Shown here: positions 1-6,783 of the stretch, piece after piece | Position numbering within the stretch: position 1 is the first letter of the stretch | Layout of the letters: each line of letters opens with the position of its first letter | From: Paenibacillus sp. oral taxon 786 str. D14 | GTDB lineage: Bacteria > Bacillota > Bacilli > Paenibacillales > Paenibacillaceae | DNA length: 7,588 nucleotides | Reading direction: 5' to 3' | NCBI RefSeq assembly: GCF_000159955.1 | Contig: NZ_GG695973.1 | Span: 202,474-210,061, forward strand | The notes under the pieces: generated by a model | Databases searched by the model: none | What the model was told of the DNA's origin: nothing | What the model saw: the letters and a program-made list of their open reading frames with translations, nothing else | Translations under genes and position numbers: made by a program

Positions 1-672
1 ACCACTAGCAAGAAGTACTGATGTCCCATTACTTTCTGTAAGTTTTGCTAACTGTTGGTGCGTAGTCCAATCAGCAACCCTCCTCCAAGGGCTCCAAACT
101 CCACTAAAATGTTGCCTAAAATACATTTGTGGGTCTGAGCTTGCTGAGTTATATGATAAGGCGATTTGGTGTCTGTTTGTGGTGTTTGTTGCCTCTTGAT
201 AGAAAAGGGTGATGATATGCCAAAAATACCCGTTTGTTCCTGAAGGAGTATTGGCGTGAGTTGTAATAATGTAAGAATCGGTTGTTGTATTGGGATCAAT
301 TTCTCCTCCAGAACCGTTTTGATACTTAGCAACCTTATTCATACTATAGTTTTTAGTATTTATATTGGACGCTAAAATCGCCTCATTTTTTGCTGATTGA
401 GTCTCCAGAGACACAACTGAAGCAAGATTATCACTTACCGCCTTCACAGCCCTCTCAGTTGCAGCCACATCCTCCCGAGTACCATCGGTTGCATTCGAAA
501 GCTGCACCTTCCCCTTCACTGTTAACGAAGCATCAGGGATATCAATCTCTCCTATGGCCGCATCAATCTTATCCCAGTTATCATTCAACATTGTTTGAAT
601 ATTAAAGGTTTCGTTTCCGTCGGCTATAGGATCTTTCTTAAGCAAATTGAGATTCGGTGTGTTAGTTGCCAA
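1..672 (-). CDS. Tail fibre protein, N-terminal part (runs off left edge)
   Basis: This frame is open for 224 codons from 672 to the window edge with no stop. The start is TTG at 672-670, preceded at 8 nt by AGGAGG within AGGAGGTGATC (686-676), a near-perfect match to the 16S anti-SD, and it overlaps the xkdU stop by 11 bp. The N-terminus (TNTPNLNLLKKDP, then ETFNIQTMLNDNWDKID) is typical of Bacillota phage fibres that attach to the baseplate. Residues about 48-80 (SLTVKGKVQLSNATDG, then AATERAVKAV) match the phage tail-fibre repeat (Phage_fiber_2 type). Residues about 140-200 (NGYFWHIITLFYQ ... QMYFRQHFSG, then VWSPWRRV) resemble the pyocin-knob type receptor domain. It occupies the xkdV position of PBSX. 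Base composition falls to about 32-42% GC beyond codon 90, unlike the baseplate genes, which fits exchange of host-range modules. Family calls are from motif reading; the C-terminus is unseen. Confidence 0.87.
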   Translation of the reverse strand, partial: MATNTPNLNLLKKDPIADGNETFNIQTMLNDNWDKIDAAIGEIDIPDASLTVKGKVQLSNATDGTREDVAATERAVKAVSDNLASVVSLETQSAKNEAILASNINTKNYSMNKVAKYQNGSGGEIDPNTTTDSYIITTHANTPSGTNGYFWHIITLFYQEATNTTNRHQIALSYNSASSDPQMYFRQHFSGVWSPWRRVADWTTHQQLAKLTESNGTSVLLASG

Positions 673-1240
673 CCGGATCACCTCCTGCAAATTTGTTTAA
701 TGGGATTTGTTCCAGTTCATGAAGCGTCAATACTCCGTGAACATCACGAATCAACATGTAGTTAAACTCAAACTCCATTTTTAAATGTGCCGGCTTCAAC
801 TCCTCAATGGCCGCTTTCAGATCATCCAGGTTCGGCGGAATGCCCACGGTATCCACGAACTTTACCGTAACCCCCCACTCCCCCGGCTGAAAAGAAACTT
901 CCACCCTTCCCCGGTCGTACGCCTCGGCCACATTTTTCACGAGCCGCCCGGAGAACTTCCCGCTGCCGCGTAGCTTGGATTCGACAACGGCACGGCGCTG
1001 ATCCAGCGGTTTACTTAAATCCGTCGTGATGCCGAGCTCGCTCTCCCAACGGTCCAGGCCCCAAGTCGCCGTGCGCACAAAAAACTGCTGAAAAGTCTCG
1101 TCCAGCGCCGCGAACAGCAGGTCCATCTCCGCACCTTTGGTGTTCATGTCCGCCTGCATGACCCGGGAAGTCTCATAATAGCCCGGAAGATAGGAGAACA
1201 TTTCACGCCCCCGGGGGCTGGTCAGCAAAAATTCACTCAT
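662..1240 (-). CDS. xkdU: XkdU-like baseplate protein (DUF2313/YmfQ family)
   Basis: A 192-residue protein. Recognised by the family pattern: the N-terminus with SYLPGYYETSRVMQ, the central ATWGLDRWESELGI followed by QRRAVVESKLRG at about 60-90, and the C-terminal PPNLDDLKAAIEELKPAHL with an aromatic EFEFNY strand. In contractile tails this family follows the baseplate J protein and is thought to connect the wedge to the fibres, acting like P2 gpI. The start is ATG at 1240, preceded by GGTGG, and it overlaps the xkdT stop by 8 bp, suggesting translational coupling. The frame also stays open upstream to 1309, but that stretch lies in xkdT and its residues look unlike the family. The last codons carry the ribosome binding site of the fibre gene. 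Confidence 0.9.
   Translation of the reverse strand: MSEFLLTSPRGREMFSYLPGYYETSRVMQADMNTKGAEMDLLFAALDETFQQFFVRTATWGLDRWESELGITTDLSKPLDQRRAVVESKLRGSGKFSGRLVKNVAEAYDRGRVEVSFQPGEWGVTVKFVDTVGIPPNLDDLKAAIEELKPAHLKMEFEFNYMLIRDVHGVLTLHELEQIPLNKFAGGDPVGN
676..686 (-). promoter_or_regulatory. Very strong ribosome binding site deciding a TTG start
   Basis: AGGAGGTGATC matches the complement of the 16S rRNA 3' end over all 11 bases. It lies inside the last codons of xkdU and positions TTG at 672 as the fibre start. The next in-frame ATG is 27 codons later and would remove the conserved N-terminus. Confidence 0.85.
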
Positions 1241-2351
1241 ACACATCCACCGTCCCCAACACGGTAACCTGGCCCGTATAGATCTCCAGATTGGTGTCTG
1301 TGTTGCCATTCACCGTTAGCTCGGCATAGTCGATGATCGGCGGAATGTCCAGCAGAATCGCAGCGATCCGCGTAAATCGAACCAACGGGTCAACAAAAGC
1401 CAGCTGCTTCAAATACGCCCGCACACCGTCCTCGATTTTTTTCTTCACTTCATCCATCGTCACGCCGCTGGCCAGCGTCAGCTTCACGCGAATATCGATC
1501 GGCACCTCCTCGGCAGCCATCACCGTAACAATCGCTCCCGCAGGTGCCACACCTTCGCCTTGCCCATCCTGCGTCGGATCAATATACGCCTGTGCCGCCG
1601 CAACGATCTCCTCGTTCGCCGCCCGCTTGTCCGCATCCAGCAAGTAGATCCCCACCGTGCCAGGACCTTGCCACAACGGTTCCACCTGTGCTCCGCCCAC
1701 GCCAGGCACTTCACCGGCCCACTTCAAATATTGCGCCTTGTTTCCACTTGTCCCCTGATTACGTACCTGTGAAAAAAAACGCTCCAACAGCAACTCATCC
1801 GACTCGATGTCGGCTCCACCCCGCGTAGCCTCCGGGTTCGTAACCGCCGTCAAACCACTAACGGGCGTAGCCATCACCTGGATGACGCCCGCCGGTACAA
1901 CCCCCGCTCGGCCAGGAACCAACGCTCGAATTGGGGCCGTCCCCACTCCGTTCTCATCCAACGTCACGGCTGCCGTCGTTTCATATTCCATCGACGCCTC
2001 CGCCGAATACTCATCCGCCGGCGTCGCCACAATCGTCCCCGCAGGAACTGTCTTCCCCGGCTCCCCAGTAAACTGCACCATACCGGTCGCTGCCACCGCC
2101 GGCCGCCGTGTAACGCCATGCTCCGCCGCCCGGAGATCGAGATACTCCCCATACGTCGTGCTCGCAAATCCCCGGGCCAGCAGTTGTTGAGCCCACGTCG
2201 CAGCCTCCGCCAACATGAAGGCCACCGGCGCTTCCGCATCCCAAATAAAAGAACCCTCGGACTTATCCATATCCGAAGGTACTCGTTCCAGCATTCGTTG
2301 CATAATCCGCTCTTCCGTCTGATCCTGTAAATAAAGCGGCAATTCCGCCAT
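1233..2351 (-). CDS. xkdT: XkdT-like baseplate J protein (T4 gp6-like wedge)
   Basis: A protein of 372 residues from ATG, close to the usual 350-380 of the family. Typical Baseplate_J features are visible in order: an N-terminal helical part with SEGSFIWDAEAP, then RPAVAATGMVQFTGEPG and TVPAGTIVATP at about 84-112, then PVSGLTAVTNPEATRGGADI and ESDELLLERF at about 163-192. An alpha/beta C-terminal half ends near VTVLGTVDVYE. In contractile tails it forms the baseplate wedge ring that expands on host contact and triggers sheath contraction. The start is ambiguous by one codon: GTG at 2354 (4-bp GTGA overlap with xkdS) or ATG at 2351 (TGATG overlap). A GGGAG site upstream could serve either; I chose ATG. 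The short spacing implies coupled translation with xkdS. Confidence 0.93.
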   Translation of the reverse strand: MAELPLYLQDQTEERIMQRMLERVPSDMDKSEGSFIWDAEAPVAFMLAEAATWAQQLLARGFASTTYGEYLDLRAAEHGVTRRPAVAATGMVQFTGEPGKTVPAGTIVATPADEYSAEASMEYETTAAVTLDENGVGTAPIRALVPGRAGVVPAGVIQVMATPVSGLTAVTNPEATRGGADIESDELLLERFFSQVRNQGTSGNKAQYLKWAGEVPGVGGAQVEPLWQGPGTVGIYLLDADKRAANEEIVAAAQAYIDPTQDGQGEGVAPAGAIVTVMAAEEVPIDIRVKLTLASGVTMDEVKKKIEDGVRAYLKQLAFVDPLVRFTRIAAILLDIPPIIDYAELTVNGNTDTNLEIYTGQVTVLGTVDVYE

Positions 2352-2812
2352 CACGTCACACTCCCTTCCACCAGCAACTCATCTTCCCTCACGTTTTTGA
2401 CCTGGCAAGTAAATCGACAACCATCCTCCCGCCAATCAAAAACAAACCCGTCCACGCTCAGCGTCCGCGGGTCCACCATCAGCGTCTCCGTCGCGATCCG
2501 CCGGATTTCGCTTTCCTGAACGGCCCGGCTATAGCCTTGGCCGATCACCTCCTCAAACTCCTGACCATACGCACGGGAGTAAATCACATGTCGATATCGC
2601 GGGGTACGGATCGCTTTTTCGCACCACACCTTCCAGGCGGCGATCTCGTCGGCAGGGGCGATTTTTCCCGTAGGCGTCATCACGAACTCCCCGGCATCAA
2701 AATCAAATCGCCAGCTCCGGCCAAACGTCACCGTATCCGCAACCGCTTCCTGCTCGTCCAGTCCCGGAACCAACCACGAATCCGCCACCGCCTCCGGAAA
2801 AAGATTAGCCAT
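2351..2812 (-). CDS. xkdS: XkdS-like baseplate protein (DUF2634, T4 gp25-like)
   Basis: 153 residues. The pattern fits the DUF2634/XkdS family: an acidic N-terminal peptide, RSWRFDFDAGEFVMTPTGK at about 32-50, AWKVWCEKAIRTPRYRHVIYS at about 59-79 followed by YGQEFEEVIG, then ETLMVDPRTLSVDGF and a C-terminal strand with FTCQVKN. Members of this family are the counterparts of T4 gp25 and P2 gpW, which sit in the inner baseplate next to the J protein and seed sheath assembly. ATG at 2812 overlaps xkdR by 8 bp and has GGTGAG upstream. The position between xkdR and xkdT is exactly that of PBSX. The role is inferred from the family. Confidence 0.9.
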   Translation of the reverse strand: MANLFPEAVADSWLVPGLDEQEAVADTVTFGRSWRFDFDAGEFVMTPTGKIAPADEIAAWKVWCEKAIRTPRYRHVIYSRAYGQEFEEVIGQGYSRAVQESEIRRIATETLMVDPRTLSVDGFVFDWREDGCRFTCQVKNVREDELLVEGSVT

Positions 2813-3206
2813 TCCCGCTCACCACCCTGCATAACACAATCGCATCATTCCCGCCGTTTAGCGGCAACGCCAGTACGCGATCCCCCGGCTGAATTTTTAG
2901 CGACAACACCGTGTCCTTCGTTTTCGATGGCATAAATGTAAACTCCCCTTGACCATCCACACTGCCTCCTCCGCTGTCTTTTAACCCGCGGACCTCTCCG
3001 GTCATCTTCAACTCCGGGAGCTTCAGGATGCCTGGGAACTCTGCAACATAGTATTCTTGAATTTCATGCTTAAAACTGTCCAGCTTCAGTCCCGTGCCCG
3101 TCACGGTCCCAAGCTCTGCCGTCGCACCGGTTAGCACTTCGGCAGCTTTTCTTGCTGCATTTTCCCGCAGTGAAACGGCCAACGCCGCATAAGGATCATT
3201 GCTCAA
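2805..3206 (-). CDS. xkdR: XkdR-like hub/spike protein (DUF2577)
   Basis: 133 residues. The conserved part is C-terminal: LSLKIQPGDRVLALPLNGGN at about 101-120 then AIVLCRV, the OB-fold-like strand pattern of DUF2577/XkdR proteins. These sit beside the gpD-type hub and are thought to contribute to the spike-hub interface. Residues about 30-70 (GTGLKLDSFKHEIQEYYVAE, then LPELKMTGEVRG) are mixed strand-like. Residues 78-88 are Gly/Ser-rich and probably a loop. The start is TTG at 3206, supported by AAAGGAGGT (3221-3213) with 6-nt spacing. It overlaps the end of xkdQ by 11 bp. No catalytic motif is visible. The exact structural role is inferred from family and synteny. Confidence 0.84.
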   Translation of the reverse strand: MSNDPYAALAVSLRENAARKAAEVLTGATAELGTVTGTGLKLDSFKHEIQEYYVAEFPGILKLPELKMTGEVRGLKDSGGGSVDGQGEFTFMPSKTKDTVLSLKIQPGDRVLALPLNGGNDAIVLCRVVSGNG

Positions 3207-4194
3207 GAAAATACCTCCTTTTCACGTCGTCCATCATCGCGAGCTCCAGCGTCATATGTCCGGGATCCCCCAGTTCATGCGATACGGAAGTCACAATCAG
3301 GTTCAGCCCGTTAAAAATCACCTTATCCCCCGCCCGGATCGTATTTAAATCGATGCAAGTAACGGTATAAGACTGCCTTAGGCCCGTTAGCATGGACTCG
3401 GCATATTTTTTGGCGGCACCGGCGGTTTTGACGTTCTCATCCTGCACGATCCGTTGCAGCACGCCGTATTTGGCAGTCTCTCCGCTCGCTACGGCCAACA
3501 CCTTGGAAGGTGCACTATCGCCACGGTTCTCGGTCCCGATGACCTTCACTCGTGTCACCGCGCCTTCCAGTGTACGATTTTGCGTGGCTTCCTCCAGTTG
3601 CTCCAGCTTCCAAACCACGTCATTGCTGCCGATCTTGAACAAGGTTAATCCAGCTGGTGTCATTCGCGGCACGTACATGTCCCCGCCAGCCTTCACCGTC
3701 TCCTTCAGATCCGACAAGATCATGTTGTAAAGGGTTTGCGGACGATAGACGGCTTTTTTCAGCTTGGTTTTTGTATCTGGTACCTTATCAAGTGGAATGC
3801 CCCAGTCTGCCGCGTATTTCTGAAGACGCTGGGCTGCTGTTCCCCCTGCCGGAAAAAGATACTCATCCTCCGATTTCGCCAAATAAATCGTCCGATCATA
3901 TACCGTCACCGTCATGTGCTTCGTCTGCCTCAAGGTGCTGGAGCAATCCCACACCACGCCCGGATGCAGCAACGGAACCATCTTGCCCCCAGCAGCAATG
4001 CCGCTGCCCGAACCGTTATACGGCACGCCGCTGATCCGAATCTCCTGCCCCGGTTCAATCCCCGGAAAAGAAGCCGAAATCCTCAGCCCAATCGTGCCCT
4101 GATACGAAATTTGAGCGAGTGAATCCTTGAGCGAGATGCTCTCAACCAATTCCCGCAAGTAGTATTTGTTTTGCAGCACCACTTCGTAACTCAC
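3196..4194 (-). CDS. xkdQ: XkdQ-like baseplate hub protein (gpD / T4 gp27-like)
   Basis: 332 residues, the usual size for XkdQ. Recognisable stretches are the N-terminal strand-rich part with GIEPGQEIRISGVPYNG at about 45-61, the conserved VYDRTIYLAKSEDEYLFPAG at about 98-117, and YRPQTLYNMILSDLKETVK at about 150-168. The C-terminal domain has KYGVLQRIVQDENVKTAGAA at about 242-261 and IRAGDKVIFNGLNLIVTSVS at about 286-305. This family forms the central hub between tail tube and spike, equivalent to P2 gpD and T4 gp27. The start is GTG at 4194 in a 4-bp GTGA overlap with the xkdP stop. The Shine-Dalgarno upstream is weak, so translation probably depends on reinitiation from xkdP. Confidence 0.92.
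   Translation of the reverse strand: MSYEVVLQNKYYLRELVESISLKDSLAQISYQGTIGLRISASFPGIEPGQEIRISGVPYNGSGSGIAAGGKMVPLLHPGVVWDCSSTLRQTKHMTVTVYDRTIYLAKSEDEYLFPAGGTAAQRLQKYAADWGIPLDKVPDTKTKLKKAVYRPQTLYNMILSDLKETVKAGGDMYVPRMTPAGLTLFKIGSNDVVWKLEQLEEATQNRTLEGAVTRVKVIGTENRGDSAPSKVLAVASGETAKYGVLQRIVQDENVKTAGAAKKYAESMLTGLRQSYTVTCIDLNTIRAGDKVIFNGLNLIVTSVSHELGDPGHMTLELAMMDDVKRRYFLEQ
3213..3221 (-). promoter_or_regulatory. Ribosome binding site deciding the TTG start of xkdR
   Basis: AAAGGAGGT lies 6 nt before TTG at 3206, inside the 3' end of xkdQ. It favours TTG over any later in-frame start. Confidence 0.75.
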
Positions 4195-4832
4195 TGCGGC
4201 ATCACCAGCTTTTGACCGGGCTTAATTCGGTTCGGGTCTTTGCCGATCATTTTTTGGTTCGCATTATAGATCTGCTGCCACTTCGAGCTGTCGCCAAGCT
4301 CCAGCTTGGCAATTTTGGACAGAGTGTCACCTGATTTAACTACATAGGTTTTTGCGGGCTTTTTCGTGTCCGGCCGGGTGGATTTGGCTGTCGAAGCTGC
4401 CCCGCCGGCACCCGCCTGAGTGTGCACCTTCATCTCCCGCCAAGTCCGAGCGGTTAAATCAAAATACACGTCCCCCGGCTCCCCACCCCGAAAGGTACTG
4501 TTATGAGCCGCGATGGTCACAAGCACGTTTACGGCCGTATCGGTAATGATCATGCGAACCGGCGACTTGCTGTTCATCATGGTCGTGAGCCGGTTCATCG
4601 CCTCCTGCGGATCGGGGAGGTTTTGATAGTTGCAATACCCCGGATCATAAGCCGCCGGAAAAAAAGAAGAGAAGGCGATCTCCTTCACCCTCTCTCCAGC
4701 CGGAAAGTCATATTCCCCCAGCGATACGATATTCACCGTCTCCACGCCTTTGCTCCGGGAGATCGTAATCTCCTCCGGGTTCACGGGAAACACGAAATTT
4801 TGTCCCTTACCGTCAATTAAGTGAATCTCCAT
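4191..4832 (-). CDS. xkdP: XkdP-like LysM tail/hub protein
   Basis: 213 residues in two parts. Residues 1-135 are the conserved XkdP-type domain (FVFPVNPEEITISRSKGVET at about 13-32, LGEYDFPAGERVKEIAFSSF at about 38-57, LTARTWREMKV near its end). An Ala/Gly/Ser/Lys-rich linker spans about 138-160. A complete LysM domain fills 162-213, with the hallmark VVKSGDTLSKIA, WQQIYNANQ and IKPGQKLVMP segments. LysM domains bind peptidoglycan or chitin-like sugars. In contractile tails XkdP and its relatives sit between tape measure and hub and may anchor the hub to the cell wall or to neighbouring tail parts. ATG at 4832 follows the tape-measure stop by 19 bp and has a G-rich site (GGGGAG) upstream. 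It overlaps xkdQ by 4 bp. Confidence 0.93.
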   Translation of the reverse strand: MEIHLIDGKGQNFVFPVNPEEITISRSKGVETVNIVSLGEYDFPAGERVKEIAFSSFFPAAYDPGYCNYQNLPDPQEAMNRLTTMMNSKSPVRMIITDTAVNVLVTIAAHNSTFRGGEPGDVYFDLTARTWREMKVHTQAGAGGAASTAKSTRPDTKKPAKTYVVKSGDTLSKIAKLELGDSSKWQQIYNANQKMIGKDPNRIKPGQKLVMPQ

Positions 4833-4851
4833 ACGTCCCTGCTCCCCTCCC

Positions 4852-6477
4852 CTACTTCAGATTTTGCATCGCAAACCGCACTTCGTTGGCGATTTTCCAG
4901 CCGGCGGTTTCGGCCAATTTTTGATAGTCCAGCTTTTCTTCGTTAACCGTTAAATTGATCGAACCCTCCGACAGGGATACATTGACTGGGGTTGGGGCTT
5001 GTTTGTAACCAGCTCCACCGATTTTTGACTTCACTTCTTCCGGCAGTTGGTAGTAGTTTGGTACTGGAGTGCCCATAACCTTGGGAACGTTCACGTTTGT
5101 CCCCGGGCGTGTAACTCCCTGTACGCTGGGAGCCATGACTCGATTGGAATACACTAGGGGTTTTGTTTTTTTCTTCCCATAAAGTACATCAAATATATAC
5201 CCCCCCAATAGTTCACCTAATGAATCACCTGCAGCAGCGCCAAGGGCAGGAAAAAGCAACGTGCCCCAACCGCCAGTTACCGGAGCAGTAAATGTTCCGA
5301 GAGCTGCACCTCCAGCGCCCAGTAGCCCCCCTAAAATAGCAGACGTAACTTTCTGCGTTCTTTCCCTGCCAGGCTTAGCTGAAAAGATCTCATAGCCGTC
5401 CATAAGAAGCCCCGCATAGCCTCCTATTTTTTTTACAAAAGGAGTTACTCTTTTACCCCAGAACTGCGCACCTTTTGTACCTGCCGCCGAGAGTTGGTCC
5501 AATTTCTTCGGTGAGATTTTCGTCTCAAGTTGCGATCGCCAACCTGGCCATTTTTCTAGCCAATACTTCTTTACGGAGTTTGCGGCTTGTGTAAGCTTAC
5601 TTTCAAGCGCTTCTTTGTATCGGTCTTTGAATATTTCATTAATGACTTTACCGCCGAATTCTAAAACCGACTTTATCGAATTGATTATATTAGGATGATC
5701 TTCTCTAAGAGCAGAGATGGGTTCAAATGCTTTGCCCATTCCAGAAAAGACTTTTTGCGTAACTTTAACAGGTCCCCAATTGCCTCTCATTGAATTTTCA
5801 GCAATTGTTATAGGGTTCAGCATCGATAAAATATTATCAACGATTGAATGACGAGGCCTATCTGCCAAGCGGTTAGATAGATAATCATACGCGTCTAGCA
5901 TAGGAAAGACCGGCAAACTTAAAAGCGGGGGATTTGCTCTTTTCCAGATTCTTGAGCCTCCACTATTTAAGCCCTTACCTCCACTCGCCTCATCTATTCC
6001 AATGCCTAGACTCTCAATGATCTTACTTTTTATTCCTTCTCCCAACGCTTCTCCAATCGCCGCAGATACCCGTCCCAGCGTGCTCTTCCCATCAGACTTC
6101 ATCCACTTTGAAAAAGAATCACCAACCACGGTTTCCCAGTTCACACCTGCGATAGAAACTTGCCACGGTTCAGCAGCCATTGCGGCGAGGGAAGCACGAA
6201 TCCTCAGCGCTGTGGTAGTGACGCGATCGCTCAATTGCGCCGTTGGCTTCACCGTCGTCCGGTGCAGACGTTCCAGTGCTTCCTCGGCCTTTCGGGCTGC
6301 GGATGTTAAGCGATCGTCCAAGGTGAGAATGGGCTTGATGCGGGTTTTGCTGAGCAGCGCCGCTCGGCGCTGAGTTTGCTGCAGCAGCTTGTCCAGACTG
6401 CGAAGCTTTTTCGCGGTTCGATCAACGTCACGGTCGTCGGTCTTGATTTCAAACTTGTCATTGTCATCTCTAGCCAT
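4852..6477 (-). CDS. Tail tape-measure protein, short form (xkdO position)
   Basis: 541 residues, far shorter than PBSX XkdO (over 1,300). It lies between the frameshifted chaperone and xkdP, where the tape measure always sits. The N-terminus is charged and helical (MARDDNDKFEIKTDDRDVDR). Two repeats, KPILTLDDRLT at 48-58 and KPTAQLSDRVT at 77-87, have a 29-residue period common in Bacillota tape measures. Residues about 379-434 are Gly/Ala-rich and hydrophobic (AILGGLLGAGGAALGTF, ALGAAAGDSLGELLGGYIF), a plausible membrane-active segment for ejection. The C-terminus (about 500-541) is again polar and helical. ATG at 6477 is chosen for AAAGGAGG (6496-6489, 11-nt spacing); a TTG at 6585 would put palindromic repeat DNA in the coding region. 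DNA for residues about 140-445 is AT-rich (sampled lines 33-42% GC) against 62-65% in the 5' part, so the gene looks mosaic. Confidence 0.85.
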   Translation of the reverse strand: MARDDNDKFEIKTDDRDVDRTAKKLRSLDKLLQQTQRRAALLSKTRIKPILTLDDRLTSAARKAEEALERLHRTTVKPTAQLSDRVTTTALRIRASLAAMAAEPWQVSIAGVNWETVVGDSFSKWMKSDGKSTLGRVSAAIGEALGEGIKSKIIESLGIGIDEASGGKGLNSGGSRIWKRANPPLLSLPVFPMLDAYDYLSNRLADRPRHSIVDNILSMLNPITIAENSMRGNWGPVKVTQKVFSGMGKAFEPISALREDHPNIINSIKSVLEFGGKVINEIFKDRYKEALESKLTQAANSVKKYWLEKWPGWRSQLETKISPKKLDQLSAAGTKGAQFWGKRVTPFVKKIGGYAGLLMDGYEIFSAKPGRERTQKVTSAILGGLLGAGGAALGTFTAPVTGGWGTLLFPALGAAAGDSLGELLGGYIFDVLYGKKKTKPLVYSNRVMAPSVQGVTRPGTNVNVPKVMGTPVPNYYQLPEEVKSKIGGAGYKQAPTPVNVSLSEGSINLTVNEEKLDYQKLAETAGWKIANEVRFAMQNLK

Positions 6478-6488
6478 AGGTCGTCTTG

Positions 6489-6496
6489 CCTCCTTT
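6489..6496 (-). promoter_or_regulatory. Ribosome binding site deciding the tape-measure start
   Basis: AAAGGAGG lies 11 nt before ATG at 6477. The spacing is a little long, but no comparable site precedes the alternative TTG at 6585. Confidence 0.75.
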
Positions 6497-6535
6497 CTTT
6501 CGGATTTGAGCGGGCAGGAACCATCCCCCGAAAAA

Positions 6536-6723
6536 TTAACAGGATTTCCTACCGTTATTTTTGGGAAAATCCCGCTTTCACGCAAATTAACTGGAAATCC
6601 TACTGTTATTTCGCCCGTTTTTCCCGAGTAGGGCTAAATTCCATAAAATTAACGGTAAGAATTCCAGTTAATCGCCTTCTACACCCACCAAGTCAATAAA
6701 CTAACGGTACTTTTTACAGTTAG
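6536..6723. repeat. Cluster of four 23-bp imperfect palindromes
   Basis: Units lie at 6536-6558, 6587-6609, 6649-6671 and 6701-6723. Each is exactly 23 bp and has the form (T/C)TAAC-N-G, a central 9 bp, C-N-GTTA(T/A/G), so TAAC and GTTA arms sit at fixed positions. In all four the pair next to the arms (positions 6 and 18) is mismatched while the pair beyond it (7 and 17) is G-C. Units 1 and 2 are most alike (about 18 of 23 bases). The intervening segments are 28, 39 and 29 bp and not obviously similar. Start-to-start distances of 51, 62 and 52 bp are close to 5, 6 and 5 helical turns. They could be protein-binding sites, a host intergenic repeat family, or RNA hairpins. Confidence 0.8.
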
Positions 6724-6753
6724 TCTCATCAAACCACCATACTGACGCGGGTA

Positions 6754-6772
6754 GAGCCTAGCTCGAAGGCTC
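6754..6772. repeat. Stem-loop, 6-bp perfect stem
   Basis: GAGCCT (6754-6759) and AGGCTC (6767-6772) form a perfect 6-bp inverted repeat around a 7-nt loop. Neither strand has a following T-run, so it is not called a terminator. Confidence 0.5.
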
Positions 6773-6783
6773 CAAGACCAGAG

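Noticed and set aside
48..332. Minus-strand 94-residue open frame
   Set aside because: It is an alternative frame inside the tail-fibre gene, which has a recognisable protein in its own frame throughout.
390..605. Plus-strand open frames here and across 785-7461
   Set aside because: All lie antisense to well-recognised minus-strand genes, lack suitable ribosome binding sites and encode low-complexity Pro/Ser/Arg-rich shadows.
6478..6585. Longer tape-measure start at TTG 6585 (36 extra residues)
   Set aside because: No good ribosome binding site precedes it, it would translate palindromic repeat DNA, and AAAGGAGG supports ATG at 6477.
6536..6723. CRISPR-like look of repeats separated by 28-39 bp
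   Set aside because: The repeats are palindromic and diverge from one another, spacer lengths vary, there are only four units and no cas genes are present.
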